The notes under the pieces were generated by a model. It saw nothing but the letters and a program-made list of their open reading frames with translations, was not told the DNA's origin and ran no database searches. Below are positions 1 through 10,596 of a stretch of 64,000 nucleotides of DNA, in pieces. Made by a program: the position numbers and the translations under genes. Origin of the DNA: Sedimentibacter sp. (lineage in GTDB: Bacteria; Bacillota; Clostridia; Tissierellales; Sedimentibacteraceae); the NCBI GenBank assembly GCA_018436705.1, contig JAHDLA010000018.1:62001-126000 (forward strand). The letters run 5' to 3'. Position 1 is the stretch's first letter, and each line of letters begins with the position of its first letter.

Positions 1-231
1 AATATAATCCAAAAACCTTAATTTTGCAAGACGTTTACCCAAAAAGACTGTATATTTTTCAAACTTGCAGCAAAAGTTGCAAAATTTATATGGTGACAAT
101 ATTAAAAAGAAATAAAGCATTGATTTTTCAATTATTTGCATTTTATATTACTATTTTGAAAAAAATTAAAATAAAGATATTAATTATTTTCTGTCATGTA
201 TTTCATTGGAAATATTACCGGGTTCATTAGA

Positions 232-292
232 ATAAAAAAAGAGATCCTCCACCAACGAAAGTAATCATTTCATTTGTTATGTGAAGAATCTC
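232..292 (-). terminator. Rho-independent terminator after ftsH
   Basis: On the minus strand a 12-bp stem (arms 281-292 and 241-252, three G-U pairs) closes a 28-nt loop and is followed by a run of seven T (complement of 234-240). It lies just downstream of the ftsH stop codon. The rest of 1-231 is AT-rich and shows no gene I can support. Confidence 0.85.
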
Positions 293-304
293 ATCACTAT
301 TAGT

Positions 305-2128
305 TTAAACTTCCTCAAACAGCATTTCAAATTCCTTGCCTGAAATTGTTTCTTTTTCTAAAAGGGCCTGAGCTACACGGTCCAATTTTTCCATATTTTC
401 ACTTAAAAGTGTTTCTGTTTTATGATATGCTCCATCAATAATCCTTCTCATTTCATTGTCTATTCTGGCAGCAACCTCTTCTGAGTAGTTTCTTATTTTG
501 TTAAAATCTCTTCCTAAAAATACCTCTTCTTCGTTTGTTCCATAAGTCATCGGGCCCAGCTCATCGCTCATTCCGTATGTTGTAACCATAGCTCTCGCAA
601 TTTTTGTTGCTCTTTCAATATCATTAGATGCTCCAGTTGAAATATCATCAAGAGCAAGTTTTTCAGCAACTCTACCTCCCAAAAGCCTTACAATACTTTC
701 TTCCATTTCTGTCTTTGATCTGTATGACCTGTCTTCTTCAGGCAGATACATCGTAAATCCCCCGGCGCCGCCTCTTGGTATTATTGTAATCATGTGTACA
801 GGATCCTTGTTTGAAGATAACCTTGCAACAACGGCATGCCCGGCTTCATGATATGCAGTAAGCTTTTTTTCATTTTCGCTGATAACCTTACTGCGCTTTT
901 CAGGCCCTGCAATAACCTTAGTTATTGCTTCCTCAATTATGTCCATAGTTATTAATGTCTTGTTCTGTCTCGCAGTCAAAAGAGCAGCTTCATTCATTGC
1001 GTTTTCCAAATCTGCAGGAGTAAATCCCGGAGTCCTTTTTGCTACAATTTCCAGATCTACATCATCTGCAAGAGGTTTTTTTCTTATATGAATTTTTAAT
1101 ATTGCCTCTCTCGCCTTTACATCTGGAAGTCCTACATGAACCTGTCTGTCAAAACGTCCAGGTCTCATTAACGCCGGATCTAATATGTCGGGTCTGTTTG
1201 TAGCCGATATTATTATAATACCTTCGTTTCCTGAAAATCCGTCCATCTCAACCAGAAGCTGGTTCAATGTCTGCTCTCTTTCATCGTTTCCTCCACCGAG
1301 GCCGGCTCCTCTCCGTCTTCCGACAGCATCAATTTCATCTATAAAAATAATGCATGGTGCATTTTTCTTTGCCTGGTCAAATAAATCTCTCACACGTGAA
1401 GCACCAACCCCAACGAACATTTCAACAAAGTCGGAACCACTTATGCTGAAAAACGGAACCCCTGCTTCTCCAGACACGGATTTTGACAGATACGTTTTTC
1501 CTGTTCCCGGAGGACCAACCAGCAAGACTCCCTTTGGTATTCTGGCTCCTAACCTTGCAAACTTTGCTGGATTTTTAAGAAAATCAACAATTTCGCTTAA
1601 CTCTTCTTTTTCTTCATCAAGTCCGGCTACATCCGCAAAAGTAATTTTTTTGCTTGGATCATCATCTTTAACCATTTTTGCCCTGCTCTTGCCAAAGGAC
1701 ATTGCTTTTCCTGTTCCTCCTCCTTGAGACTGTTTCATGAATACATACCATAAAACCGCCAAAAGGACAAGCATTCCGATTGTAGGCAGTGCGCTTACCC
1801 ATATAGGAGTGGCAGGAACAGGTTCGCCCACTATTTCTATTTCCCCTGATTCAATTTTCTCGGCAACATATTTGTCATAAAAACTTGAATTAAATAAAAA
1901 GACAGTTGGTACATATGAAGTAAATTTCGTATCGTCTTTGTAAACACCCTTTACCTCACTTTCAGTAAAGGATAGTGATTTTATATTATTATTTTGTAAT
2001 TGAACTATAAGCTCGCTGTAACTTATACTTTGTTCATCCTTCGCAGGTTCAACCATGCTTTGAACCAGCATGATAATTACGACAAATATAAGAACATACA
2101 TTGCGATGCTTCTCATAAATCCTTTCAA
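305..2128 (-). CDS. ftsH: ATP-dependent zinc metalloprotease FtsH
   Basis: Membrane-anchored AAA+ protease that degrades misfolded and regulatory membrane proteins. Two transmembrane segments (about residues 7-24 and 112-131) flank a small external domain. The AAA module has Walker A GPPGTGKT (205-212), Walker B IIFIDE (260-265) and the SRH arginines (MRPGRFDR). The zinc site HEAGH is at 427-431. The 607 residues are normal for the family. The start is TTG at 2128, because AGGAGG lies 6 nt upstream; an in-frame ATG at 2116 is possible but too far from that site. It is the last gene of the tilS-hpt-ftsH block, an order conserved in many Firmicutes, and is followed by a terminator. Confidence 0.97.
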   Translation of the reverse strand: MKGFMRSIAMYVLIFVVIIMLVQSMVEPAKDEQSISYSELIVQLQNNNIKSLSFTESEVKGVYKDDTKFTSYVPTVFLFNSSFYDKYVAEKIESGEIEIVGEPVPATPIWVSALPTIGMLVLLAVLWYVFMKQSQGGGTGKAMSFGKSRAKMVKDDDPSKKITFADVAGLDEEKEELSEIVDFLKNPAKFARLGARIPKGVLLVGPPGTGKTYLSKSVSGEAGVPFFSISGSDFVEMFVGVGASRVRDLFDQAKKNAPCIIFIDEIDAVGRRRGAGLGGGNDEREQTLNQLLVEMDGFSGNEGIIIISATNRPDILDPALMRPGRFDRQVHVGLPDVKAREAILKIHIRKKPLADDVDLEIVAKRTPGFTPADLENAMNEAALLTARQNKTLITMDIIEEAITKVIAGPEKRSKVISENEKKLTAYHEAGHAVVARLSSNKDPVHMITIIPRGGAGGFTMYLPEEDRSYRSKTEMEESIVRLLGGRVAEKLALDDISTGASNDIERATKIARAMVTTYGMSDELGPMTYGTNEEEVFLGRDFNKIRNYSEEVAARIDNEMRRIIDGAYHKTETLLSENMEKLDRVAQALLEKETISGKEFEMLFEEV

Positions 2129-2204
2129 TTAAAGCCTCCTCTTTGTCTAAAAAGACCACTGTAATGATAAAATTGTAGCATATATTGAAATACTTTACAA
2201 TTAT

Positions 2205-2741
2205 TTATTGGTAAATTTCTTCTTTCAAAATTGCTATATACGGCAGATTCCTATATTTTTCATCATAGTCCAGACCGTACCCAACTACGAATTCATCAGG
2301 AACCCGAAACCCTGTATATTTGATTTCAAGATTGGCTTCCCTTCTGTCGGGTTTATCGAGTATTGTACATATTTCTACCGACGCAGGCCTTCTTGATTTT
2401 AAATTGTCAACCAGATAAGACAGCGTCAATCCCGAATCTATTATGTCTTCGACTATAAGTACATGTCTACCCTCGATTGATGTATTCAAATCCTTAAGGA
2501 TACGTACGACCCCAGATGACTGAGTATTTGATCCGTAACTTGAAATGGCCATAAAATCAATACCTAATGGTAAATTTATATTTCTCATTAAATCGCTTAC
2601 AAATATTACCGCACCTTTAAGAACACAAACCAAAAGCAAGTTTTTATCCTTGTAATCATCAGTAATTTTTGCTCCAAGCTCCTTTACCTTGGACTGCAAT
2701 ACATCCTCCGCAATCAATATTTCTTTGATATCTCCGTTCAT
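2205..2741 (-). CDS. hpt: hypoxanthine phosphoribosyltransferase
   Basis: Purine-salvage enzyme transferring the phosphoribosyl group of PRPP to hypoxanthine or guanine in the cytosol. The PRPP-binding loop [11 protein letters not shown] is at residues 104-114 and the LKG pyrophosphate motif at 51-53; 178 residues is typical. Its ATG shares one base with the tilS stop (TGATG at 2741), so the two are probably translationally coupled, with GGAGG 9 nt upstream. ftsH follows 76 bp downstream, as in Bacillus and many clostridia. Confidence 0.95.
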   Translation of the reverse strand: MNGDIKEILIAEDVLQSKVKELGAKITDDYKDKNLLLVCVLKGAVIFVSDLMRNINLPLGIDFMAISSYGSNTQSSGVVRILKDLNTSIEGRHVLIVEDIIDSGLTLSYLVDNLKSRRPASVEICTILDKPDRREANLEIKYTGFRVPDEFVVGYGLDYDEKYRNLPYIAILKEEIYQ

Positions 2742-4120
2742 CAGTGCTGTTCCTCCATTGTAATGTTTAGTATTTTTTTTGTTGAATCCGACACCTTGTA
2801 GCTGTTATTGATTCTGAAGCCTTCCAACCACAATATATCACCGCCTGCTTCAATAATGAGTTTTTTATCTCGTTCAGCGGCAGGTATTTTCAAATCGATA
2901 AAAACATCCTTTATTTTCTTTTTTCCTGACATACCGCAAGGAATCATCGAATCACCGGGACGTCTATTCCTGACAATCGGGTTCCCTCTTAGTAAACCAT
3001 AGTCCAAGCTTATGCTGTTCCTATTTTTTCTGTCAAATTCCGTAATATTCAAAATCTTTACAGTAAGGGTCTTTCCAACCTCAGGAATATACAAAGAATC
3101 GTTTAGTATAATATTATATTCAAAATTCGGAATGTTTTCAACATTTTTATTGATTATAAAATTATCATAACTGATTTCTGTTGTAAAGCCCTCCGTCAAA
3201 TTAATTTTTTTTCCGGTATCAGCAGCTTGCATAAATCCAAGCATATAATTAATATGCTTCATTTCAATATTTATTGTATTTCCCTTAAGCTCCTCTATTG
3301 CCCGCTTTACTATCCTTCCAGATTCACCTGGTTTCAGAGACTTTAGCTTAGAAAGATTTAATACAACTCTTTTAGCATCTTTCTCCACCAGAAGTTCCTG
3401 AAATTTAAGTTCTGTATATTTTTCAATTATTTTTTTGTCCCTTTGCATTGCTTCAGACATTCTGTACAACACATTCTGTATATTCGGATTGAAATTTTCT
3501 TCTAAATAAGGAATCAGATTTAATCTTATTTTATTTCTTCCGTATATATCATGAAGGTTTGTTTTATCTATGCAATATTCATAACTGTTATCATGCAGGT
3601 ATTTTAAAATCTCTGACTTCGGAACATTTAGAATTGGCCTTATTATATTATTATTTTCAAAGCTCATCGCACTTAATCCATCAACTCCTGTACCCCTTAT
3701 GAGCCTTTGAAGCACAGTTTCCGCCTGATCGTTTAAATTGTGTGCAACTGCGATTTTCCCACCGCCAAGTTCATCAAGATTTTCATTAAAAAAACCATAT
3801 CTTAGTATTCGCCCTGCTTCTTCTTCAGTAACTTTAAGCTCTCGAGCATATTCGCCGGCATGCTTTCTCTTGACAAAAAGTCTTATACCATATTTTTTGC
3901 ACAGATTTCTTGCAAATTCTTCATCATGCATAGCATCTTCGCCTCTGTACATATGATTTATATGAGAAGCATACAAATTAAAGCCTAAGATTTCCTTTAG
4001 TTTTCTCAAATTGTGAAACAGGAATACGGAATCCGGTCCTCCGGATAGCGCTACAAGGATGGTTTCTCCTTTAAATATCAATTTTTTTTGCAATACATTC
4101 TGCTTTACTAAATTATACAT
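2741..4120 (-). CDS. tilS: tRNA(Ile)-lysidine synthase TilS
   Basis: Modifies C34 of the minor tRNA-Ile to lysidine with ATP and lysine, so that AUA codons are read as isoleucine. The N-type ATP pyrophosphatase PP-loop SGGPDS lies about 30 residues from the N terminus and is followed by the usual central and C-terminal TilS domains; about 460 residues is the family length. An upstream in-frame ATG at 4132 has no ribosome site. The ATG at 4120 has GAGG 6 nt upstream, and an extended -10 at 4150-4158 would give a leader of about 20 nt, so 4120 is preferred. The gene overlaps hpt by one base. Confidence 0.94.
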   Translation of the reverse strand: MYNLVKQNVLQKKLIFKGETILVALSGGPDSVFLFHNLRKLKEILGFNLYASHINHMYRGEDAMHDEEFARNLCKKYGIRLFVKRKHAGEYARELKVTEEEAGRILRYGFFNENLDELGGGKIAVAHNLNDQAETVLQRLIRGTGVDGLSAMSFENNNIIRPILNVPKSEILKYLHDNSYEYCIDKTNLHDIYGRNKIRLNLIPYLEENFNPNIQNVLYRMSEAMQRDKKIIEKYTELKFQELLVEKDAKRVVLNLSKLKSLKPGESGRIVKRAIEELKGNTINIEMKHINYMLGFMQAADTGKKINLTEGFTTEISYDNFIINKNVENIPNFEYNIILNDSLYIPEVGKTLTVKILNITEFDRKNRNSISLDYGLLRGNPIVRNRRPGDSMIPCGMSGKKKIKDVFIDLKIPAAERDKKLIIEAGGDILWLEGFRINNSYKVSDSTKKILNITMEEQH

Positions 4121-4149
4121 ATCTTCCCTCATTTTATTACATGTTATAG

Positions 4150-4158
4150 ATTATACCA
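4150..4158 (-). promoter_or_regulatory. extended -10 promoter for tilS-hpt-ftsH
   Basis: The minus strand reads TGGTATAAT, an extended -10 element about 30 nt upstream of the preferred tilS start. No good -35 is visible, which is usual for extended -10 promoters. Inference from motif and position only. Confidence 0.45.
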
Positions 4159-4276
4159 CGGTTTTATCAATTTAAAAATATTTTTTAATTTTTTCATAAA
4201 ATATACAAAAAAAAATCTTCCATCGCGTGCACCGGCTTATGTCTCTAATATATATAATTAAAATATAAATTGAATA

Positions 4277-4327
4277 ATTTAAAATAATGAGCTGAATTCA
4301 ATAATAAAATTATTAATTTCAGCTCAT
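4277..4327 (-). terminator. terminator after the chemotaxis receptor gene
   Basis: Inverted repeat ATGAGCTGAA (4287-4296) with its complement at 4318-4327. On the minus strand it is followed by a T-rich tract (TTATTTTAAATT), downstream of the receptor stop at 4383. Confidence 0.6.
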
Positions 4328-4382
4328 CTCAATCCTATTAAATTTCAAAATTTATACATGCTAAATAAAATGAAAATGCTAT

Positions 4383-6446
4383 TTACAAGTTAGCTTCTTC
4401 TTGCAATGAATCTACTTTAAATTGTCTTACCAAGTCTTTTAATATTTGTGATTGGCCTGATAATTCCTCACTATATGCTGCAGATGCTTCAGCTGTTGCA
4501 GCATTTTCTTGAATAACAGATGATATTTGTTCTATTCCACTTTTTATTTGATTTACAGAAACAGTTTGCTGTGAAAACGCATTAGCAATTTCTGTTATTA
4601 AATCACTTGTAAGTTTTGTTTTACTCACTATACTTTCTAAAGATTTACCTGTTTCATCTGCTAAGATCGCCCCTTTGTTTATTGCTAATATTGAATTTTC
4701 TATTAGTGTGGTTGTTTGTTTTGCTGCTTCCGCTGATTTTCCAGCTAAATTTCTAACTTCATCTGCAACTACAGCAAAGCCCTTACCAGCAGAGCCAGCT
4801 CTTGCTGCCTCTACAGCAGCATTTAATGCAAGTATATTTGTTTGGAATGCTATATCGTCAATTACTTTTATTATTTTGCCTATTTCATTTGATGATTTGC
4901 TTATTTCACCAATTGCTGATAACATTTCTCTCATCTGTTCGTTACCTTTATTAACTTCATCTACGGTAGATATAGAAGTCTTGCCTGCTTCATCAGCATT
5001 ATGTTCATTTGTAACTATAGTTGTATATATTTCATTTATTTCTGCTGATAATTCTTCAATCGCACTTGCTTGCTCAGTTGTTCCTTGTGATAATGCTTGT
5101 GAACCAGATGATACCTGTTCAGCATTTATATTGACAAACTCTGATGAATCTTTGATTCGCCCTATTGTATCTTTTAAGGTATCCGCTACATGTATTAATG
5201 CATCTTTTAATTTTGCAAATTCTCCGCTATAATCATTCTTAAGGTTTATAACCAAGTTTCCATTTGCAATTTCGCCCAAAACACTTACACTTTCATTAAT
5301 ATAAACCATATATTCTTTCAGGCGGTTTGTTAAACTTGCAATTGATTTTGCTAATTCGCCTATTTCATCATTACTATTTACGTCAATATCCACATCTAAT
5401 TCGCCTTCTGCTAATCTATTTGTTATTCCTATAATCTTCTTAATAGGCCTTGTTATAATTCCAATTAGAATAGACATAACAACTGCTAATATAATAATAG
5501 TTATAGCATAGATCAAAATTATTAATGTAATTAAATCTTTTGTATTTGAAGTAAATTCATCCATTGGCATAGCTGATATTATTTTCCATCCTGTATCCCC
5601 TATGCTTTCTGTATTACCCATATATTGTTCGTTATTATACGTATACATCATTACTTCATCATTTTCATTATATATAGCTTCTATTAAGTTATCACTTAAT
5701 CCTACTTCATTAACAGATTTTAAAATATTATCAGCGTCATTATGAGATGTTATAGTATTATCTTTTGTTAGTAATGAAAAATATCCAGTTTCTCCTAATT
5801 TATATTCTCCTACTATTTTAGATAAAGCGTCTATTGAAATATCTATACCGGTTAAACCTACAATTTTACCATTTAAATAAACTGGAGCAGTTATAGCAAT
5901 TGCCATTTTTCCTGTTGTATAATCTTCATAAGGTTCAGATATGCTAATAACGCCATCAGTAATTGTTTTATAATATCCTCTGGTTGTAATATCATATGTA
6001 GAATCTGATGGACCATCAAAACAATTAATACTTTCAGATGGATCATCTTCTGCAAGCCATGTTGATAATATTACATCTTTCTCTATTGTCTGGCTGTCAA
6101 GAAGAGTGGCAATTAATACATCATAGCCTTCTACACTCATTAAGTCATCCCCTTGCTTTGTTTTTGCCAAATAATTTTGTATATTTTTATCTTTTGCCAT
6201 TTGTTCTACAATTGTTATATATCGTTCAAAAAATAGTTCTACTTTATTACTTATGCTATGTGTTGTTTCATGAAGTCCATTTTGTTCATTAGCTGTGAAT
6301 CGACTATTTATCGTAGTTCCTATAATAATACCGGTTATAGACAAAAGGAAGGTACAACTAATTAATAAAAATGTTATTAATTTACCTTTTATACCTTTAA
6401 TGCCGGTTAACATATTAGTTATATTTAATTTTCTTTTGCTCTTCAT
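4383..6446 (-). CDS. methyl-accepting chemotaxis protein (Cache-HAMP-MA)
   Basis: Transmembrane chemoreceptor signalling to CheA/CheW. Transmembrane helices lie at about 22-45 and 304-333 and enclose a roughly 260-residue extracellular double-Cache-type sensor domain. A HAMP segment follows (about 334-386), then the long coiled-coil signalling domain with the conserved tip [18 protein letters not shown] (534-551). 687 residues is normal for the class. The start has AGGAGG 8 nt upstream. A c-di-GMP-I riboswitch with a terminator-like platform lies about 170 nt upstream on the same strand, so expression is probably set by c-di-GMP. The gene sits between tilS and spoIIE, which are closer together in Bacillus. 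The ligand cannot be told. Confidence 0.93.
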   Translation of the reverse strand: MKSKRKLNITNMLTGIKGIKGKLITFLLISCTFLLSITGIIIGTTINSRFTANEQNGLHETTHSISNKVELFFERYITIVEQMAKDKNIQNYLAKTKQGDDLMSVEGYDVLIATLLDSQTIEKDVILSTWLAEDDPSESINCFDGPSDSTYDITTRGYYKTITDGVISISEPYEDYTTGKMAIAITAPVYLNGKIVGLTGIDISIDALSKIVGEYKLGETGYFSLLTKDNTITSHNDADNILKSVNEVGLSDNLIEAIYNENDEVMMYTYNNEQYMGNTESIGDTGWKIISAMPMDEFTSNTKDLITLIILIYAITIIILAVVMSILIGIITRPIKKIIGITNRLAEGELDVDIDVNSNDEIGELAKSIASLTNRLKEYMVYINESVSVLGEIANGNLVINLKNDYSGEFAKLKDALIHVADTLKDTIGRIKDSSEFVNINAEQVSSGSQALSQGTTEQASAIEELSAEINEIYTTIVTNEHNADEAGKTSISTVDEVNKGNEQMREMLSAIGEISKSSNEIGKIIKVIDDIAFQTNILALNAAVEAARAGSAGKGFAVVADEVRNLAGKSAEAAKQTTTLIENSILAINKGAILADETGKSLESIVSKTKLTSDLITEIANAFSQQTVSVNQIKSGIEQISSVIQENAATAEASAAYSEELSGQSQILKDLVRQFKVDSLQEEANL

Positions 6447-6614
6447 TTTCTGCCTCCTAATTTTTATATGCGTTTTTCCCTTTTTTAAAAATAAAATGTT
6501 ATTAAATACTCAAGTTCATTTTTAGTACCAATAGATCATTGATATCAATAACAATCACACAGGTTCTGCCATTATTTTCTTAAAATACATTTAAAAATAA
6601 TACTTTTTAGGTAC

Positions 6615-6741
6615 AAAAAAAGCAGGTAATTATAATTGCCCACCATGATTATAAATTTATTGGCAACCTGACTATCATAGCAGTTACTTGCTTTAGACTC
6701 ATGGCTTTGCGTCTCCATCTTTCAATGGATTTGCTATTTAC
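6615..6741 (-). promoter_or_regulatory. cyclic di-GMP-I (GEMM) riboswitch with terminator platform
   Basis: The minus strand carries the GEMM-I hallmarks in order. First comes a P2 hairpin capped by a GAAA tetraloop (CCATTGAAAGATGG), then ACGCAAAGCCA, then GAGTCTAAAGC, then the receptor hairpin closing with GCTATGATAGTCAGG and TTGCC. The aptamer spans about 6661-6740. The segment CAGGT at its 3' end (6666-6670) can pair with ACCTG (6623-6627), and this is followed by seven T (6615-6621), so an aptamer/terminator switch is likely. It lies 170 nt upstream of the chemoreceptor gene; c-di-GMP-I control of chemoreceptors is known in clostridia. Confidence 0.88.
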
Positions 6742-6970
6742 AATTATTCATTTATTTTTATGTATTTTTAACAATCCTCTTAAATCATAATTTTCATATC
6801 TAGTCAAATTGACTTTTCAAAAATTTTTAACTATATAAATTAAAAAATTATAACTAATAGAATGTATTACCATTAGTACCTTTAAACTTATACTTTAAGA
6901 TGTTAACGCTTTTCGAATTTTTATAACTTGACTGGATATCTAATATATATGTTGCTTTGTTATGTTTTGA

Positions 6971-7011
6971 ATTATAATAATTGATTATAATTTATAATCA
7001 ATTATTATAAT
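6971..7011. repeat. perfect 20-bp AT-only inverted repeat
   Basis: Arms 6971-6990 and 6992-7011 are exact reverse complements separated by one base (6991). The element contains only two G/C positions per strand and has no adjacent T-run, so it is not an obvious terminator. It lies in the 1.1-kb non-coding stretch 6447-7546 between the chemoreceptor and spoIIE. Apart from this repeat, the riboswitch and the spoIIE terminator, I see no gene in that stretch. Confidence 0.8.
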
Positions 7012-7417
7012 CATGTATAAAAATATTGATGACATCTTTTAAATTGCATAATTTTATTAGGTCAAATAAATTGACTTTCTCCCTTCTTCTAAAAAGTTAG
7101 GCTTTAGAAATAGCCTGCCAAAAAACACAAATAACGATATCTTTGTTTTAAAATGGCTAGAACTTAACCTTCTCCGGTTCCATTTACGGACAAACATGTA
7201 ATATTTATTTAACATTTTCCATAATAAACCCAAAAAACATATTATAATAAGGCGGTTGTATAAGTCAAGTGTTTTATAAAATACGTTTATATAAATACAG
7301 CACTAATCTTTTTTAGTAAGTCATCAATTGTCCTTATTGCTCCGGCAAGCATTTATTAGATGGTATTTAATGATATTTTTGATCTTATGGCTTAAAAATT
7401 TATAGGTAATTTGATGT

Positions 7418-7453
7418 GAAAAGACCAGGAGGCTTTTTACTGCATCTCCTGAT
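7418..7453 (-). terminator. terminator after spoIIE
   Basis: The minus strand has a 9-bp stem GATCAGGAG / CTCCTGGTC (arms 7445-7453 and 7423-7431, one G-U pair) followed by TTTTC. It lies about 95 nt beyond the spoIIE stop codon. Confidence 0.7.
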
Positions 7454-7546
7454 CGGGGAAGAACTTTATTTTACTATGGACGAACTTAAGAGATAATGGA
7501 AAGGCCTAATTTGTTCTACACAATAGACAAACATATATAAGTGTTT

Positions 7547-9175
7547 TTAACCTATTTTTGTAACCAGCACCGTCATATCATCGATAATTTTGTCCTGCCC
7601 TCTTAAAGCATAGCTTAATATAGAATTAGCGATTGTTTGAGGATCTTTATTAACTAAGTATTCAATATATTTATCCAGAGATTTTTTTGTATCCATACCT
7701 ATTGAATCTATTATACCATCCGATACCATAATAATAAGGTCTCCAATTTCCACCTTTTTTTTAAATGAACTATATTCAAAGTTATCCAGTATACCCAGCG
7801 GAAGACTTTTACCGGATATTTTATCCACGGTTTTTCCACTTATAAGGTAAGAAGGCGCGGCTCCTGCTTTGTATATTCGTATTTCTCTGGAACCATAATC
7901 AATTATATTAAAATCAAACGTTACAAATCTTTCTTCTCCGAGCTTTATCATTAAGATAGAATTAAGTGTTCTCAGTATCTGTGCTTCTGAAAAATCCGTG
8001 TATAGAAATTTTGAAAGCAAGTCAACCGCTCCATTACTTTCGTTATATGCCTCTTCTCCTGAACCGATTCCGTCACACAACACGGTATAATATCTGTCAG
8101 CCCTTCCTGCATAGGCAAAATTATCTCCAGACACTTCGCTTCCCTCTTTAACTGCAGAAGCGCTGTATGTCCTTATTTTTATTCTTTTTATATTCTTAAA
8201 CTTCAAGACATAGTAATCTTTAGATGCGACTACTCTTTCAGTGCATTTAAGCTTTACACCGCAAACATTTCTTACTATAAGCTCAATTGCGCTTTCAGCC
8301 TCCTCACATGATTTTTCTGTCTTTACAGTAACGCTTAAAGAAATTGTGTTTTTATTAGAGGAAACGACTTCAAAAAATTTAACATTTATATTTTGCCATA
8401 ACAGCTGTTCTTTTATTTTCGTTTTTGCCTTATCCGTAAATATACTCACATTTCTGGGTTTTCTAAATTCAGCAATGTTTTTTATAGTTCCGGCTTCTCT
8501 TTGATACTCAGTGTTATTTTCCGCAGAAGCTGTTGAAGCCGCTTCTTCTTTTGCATCCACATTCCTTTCGCTTTCTTTATTTGCAAATTTAATAACCTTG
8601 TCATATAATTTTTCTTCAGATTTCTTTATTTTTTTTGCTTTTTTATTTTTTATCCTATGAACATTTTCTTTTTTAAAGCCGTATTTTATATTTTTTATTG
8701 CTTTTATGATTTCATTGGTAATAATTATTGCACTAAAAACAAAAATCGTTTCAAAAGTATTTAACATCAGTCCATTTACACTGAATCCATCTGCTAATAA
8801 TATTGTTGTCTTTGAAACAAGCAGCACAATTGAAGAATATCCTGCTGCAATAAGAATGGAATTCCTTTCATCCTTAAAATTTAAAAAGTATGCATAGACG
8901 GCAATCAAAATAATAACATATACAAAGCTCGACTGTGCAAAAAGTACGGCAAATATTGCAGTAAGCAGCATAGATACAGAGCTTCCCTGCGCATAGCAAT
9001 ACGAACTCAATACCACTACTGCAAATGGAAATATTTCATCAATGATATTTTGCCTTGCAATAAAAAAACACATCAAAAAAATAATCCAGTTTTCTTTGAT
9101 GTGCTTAATTTCATTTTTTAGAAATTCTCCAATAATACCTGTAATGTATCTTTTATCGTTTGTTTGACCAATCAT
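7547..9175 (-). CDS. spoIIE: stage II sporulation protein E-like PP2C phosphatase
   Basis: SpoIIE dephosphorylates SpoIIAA to release sigma-F in the forespore and acts at the polar septum. The C-terminal PP2C-type domain carries CDGIGSGEEA (about 370-379 counted from GTG 9184), GAAPSYL and the metal-binding VSDGIIDS. The N-terminal membrane part is short, about 130-160 residues with perhaps five helices, followed by a very basic linker. The total of 542 residues is well below the roughly 820 of the Bacillus protein with its ten helices. GTG at 9184 overlaps the ribosome site AAGGGG, so ATG 9175 (8 nt downstream of it) is preferred. The yabP-yabQ-divIC context supports the call. Confidence 0.87.
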   Translation of the reverse strand: MIGQTNDKRYITGIIGEFLKNEIKHIKENWIIFLMCFFIARQNIIDEIFPFAVVVLSSYCYAQGSSVSMLLTAIFAVLFAQSSFVYVIILIAVYAYFLNFKDERNSILIAAGYSSIVLLVSKTTILLADGFSVNGLMLNTFETIFVFSAIIITNEIIKAIKNIKYGFKKENVHRIKNKKAKKIKKSEEKLYDKVIKFANKESERNVDAKEEAASTASAENNTEYQREAGTIKNIAEFRKPRNVSIFTDKAKTKIKEQLLWQNINVKFFEVVSSNKNTISLSVTVKTEKSCEEAESAIELIVRNVCGVKLKCTERVVASKDYYVLKFKNIKRIKIRTYSASAVKEGSEVSGDNFAYAGRADRYYTVLCDGIGSGEEAYNESNGAVDLLSKFLYTDFSEAQILRTLNSILMIKLGEERFVTFDFNIIDYGSREIRIYKAGAAPSYLISGKTVDKISGKSLPLGILDNFEYSSFKKKVEIGDLIIMVSDGIIDSIGMDTKKSLDKYIEYLVNKDPQTIANSILSYALRGQDKIIDDMTVLVTKIG

Positions 9176-9248
9176 GATTTCCACCCCTTCACTTTATAAT
9201 GGTAGCAGAAACAGAATGTAAAATGCTGTCAAACTATGCGATATCTAT

Positions 9249-9710
9249 TCAGTTTTCCAATTCTTCTTCAAGCCCTATTCCTTGAATTAATTTATTGTCA
9301 TTTTTATTCTTATCTATATATATAGTCTCATTCGGTTTAACCATTTTGTACTGTTCTCTGGCTATTTTTTCAACAAGCTCCAGCAATGCTTCCTCATCAT
9401 TAATTTTTTCAACATCTTTTTTCAGGCCCTGAACTTCTTTTTCAACTTCAGATTTACTGTGATTTTTTTCATCTATTTCCTTGTTTAGTTCGTTTATCAT
9501 CTGGTACTGATTAAATGCAGTATATCCAAAATAAAATATAAATACCATAAAAGCAAAATTTAATATATTAAATTTTCTTTTTTTCCTTTTGGGGGCAGAT
9601 TTTATTAGTTTTTGCATCCTGTGCTGACTTTTTATTTCTTTTTCTTGCATACGAAAGTCTTCATTATTGATTTTTTTCTTTAGTTCTATAATTTTTTGAT
9701 CTTCGTTCAA
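9249..9710 (-). CDS. divIC: septum formation initiator DivIC/FtsB family protein
   Basis: Bitopic division protein expected to bridge FtsL and DivIB at the septum. A basic, charged cytoplasmic N terminus precedes one transmembrane helix (about 47-66), an extracytoplasmic coiled coil (about 70-105) and the family motif LVEKIAREQYKMVKPNE. The start is TTG at 9710, with AGGGGG about 10 nt upstream. It overlaps the end of yabQ by 47 bp in another frame; a shorter start at Met21 would reduce but not remove the overlap. 153 residues is somewhat longer than Bacillus DivIC, mainly at the N terminus. Confidence 0.85.
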   Translation of the reverse strand: MNEDQKIIELKKKINNEDFRMQEKEIKSQHRMQKLIKSAPKRKKRKFNILNFAFMVFIFYFGYTAFNQYQMINELNKEIDEKNHSKSEVEKEVQGLKKDVEKINDEEALLELVEKIAREQYKMVKPNETIYIDKNKNDNKLIQGIGLEEELEN

Positions 9711-10275
9711 TTGTTCTTTTCCCCCTTTTTCTCTTTTTCATCTTGCGTAGATGCCTTTTTTTATTATATATCATTTTTCTGTTTTTTGAAAGTTTTTTTA
9801 CCCTGAACTTAAAGAATTTATATCGTTTTTTTGCTGTATTTCTTGTTTTTTCGTATTTAAATTTTATAGGGTAAAACAATATTTTAAATTTGTTAATTAA
9901 TATATTTGCGGCGTATTTAATGGGATCAATCAACAAGCTTATTATCTTCTTTATTAATTTTATAATTGCATCCACAATAAAAATAGCTGCTTTTAAAATA
10001 TATCGACTGATTCCGTAAAAATATAATAGAGCGCCTGAAATAAATCCAATAAGAATAAAAAACCTGACATTGCCGAAGCTTATATCAAAAATAAGCTGTA
10101 TTCCAATATATATACTTATCAGCCAATATAAAATATCTCCTATGGCAGTAGCAGCCGCACTTAATTTAGTATAATGCCTTACGAGTCTGTATATGTCCCA
10201 AATGAATCCGAGGATCATCCCCCCCATTACAGAAACTGCAAGCATATATTCTTGAGAGTAAGGTAAGTAATCCAT
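9664..10275 (-). CDS. yabQ: spore cortex biosynthesis protein YabQ
   Basis: YabQ is an integral membrane protein of the forespore outer membrane needed for cortex formation. The N-terminal half has several hydrophobic helices with the family pattern (residues about 8-30, 42-60, 66-88). The C-terminal third is extremely Lys/Arg-rich and presumably cytoplasmic. It starts 6 bp after yabP with TAGGAT 5 nt before the ATG and overlaps divIC by 47 bp, which suggests strong co-translation. Identification rests on topology plus the conserved yabP-yabQ-divIC order. Confidence 0.85.
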   Translation of the reverse strand: MDYLPYSQEYMLAVSVMGGMILGFIWDIYRLVRHYTKLSAAATAIGDILYWLISIYIGIQLIFDISFGNVRFFILIGFISGALLYFYGISRYILKAAIFIVDAIIKLIKKIISLLIDPIKYAANILINKFKILFYPIKFKYEKTRNTAKKRYKFFKFRVKKLSKNRKMIYNKKRHLRKMKKRKRGKRTIERRSKNYRTKEKNQ

Positions 10276-10281
10276 ATAATC

Positions 10282-10554
10282 CTACTTAAATAATTTTTTA
10301 ACCAAGCTTACTTTTTCTCTTTGCCCTTCATATTCGGAATATACCAGGGAATTTATAACTCCTTTTACAATAAGCTTGCCTTCATCAACGTTCAATTTAT
10401 TTATATTGAGCTTTTCACCCTTTATGGTCAACTTTCCTTTGTTAGTAATAAGTACAACCACTTCATCGTTAAAGTTGTCTACATTTTCTACTCCAGTTAC
10501 GTTTAATATTTCCTTGTTTTCAAGCGTTAAGCTTTGTACGGCTTTCTCATCCAT
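10282..10554 (-). CDS. yabP: sporulation protein YabP
   Basis: Small beta-rich YabP/YqfC-family protein required for spore cortex assembly. The repeating NKGKLTIKGEKLNINKL / EGKLIVKG pattern is typical of the family, and 90 residues is the usual size. ATG at 10560 lies almost on top of the GGGGGG ribosome site, whereas ATG 10554 is 7 nt from it, so 10554 is preferred. A sigma-E-like promoter is seen 40-70 nt upstream. It is the first gene of a four-gene sporulation/division unit. Confidence 0.88.
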   Translation of the reverse strand: MDEKAVQSLTLENKEILNVTGVENVDNFNDEVVVLITNKGKLTIKGEKLNINKLNVDEGKLIVKGVINSLVYSEYEGQREKVSLVKKLFK

Positions 10555-10596
10555 TTGCATTCCCCCCGAAATTGATACATTCGATTTTTATTATTA

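Noticed and set aside
24..230. 68-residue open frame on the plus strand
   Set aside because: AT-rich low-complexity translation, no ribosome site, no family resemblance.
1185..1727. 180-residue open frame opposite ftsH
   Set aside because: Antisense to the AAA domain of ftsH; Ser/Pro-rich shadow translation with no ribosome site.
4675..5232. 185-residue open frame opposite the chemoreceptor
   Set aside because: Shadow of the conserved signalling domain on the other strand.
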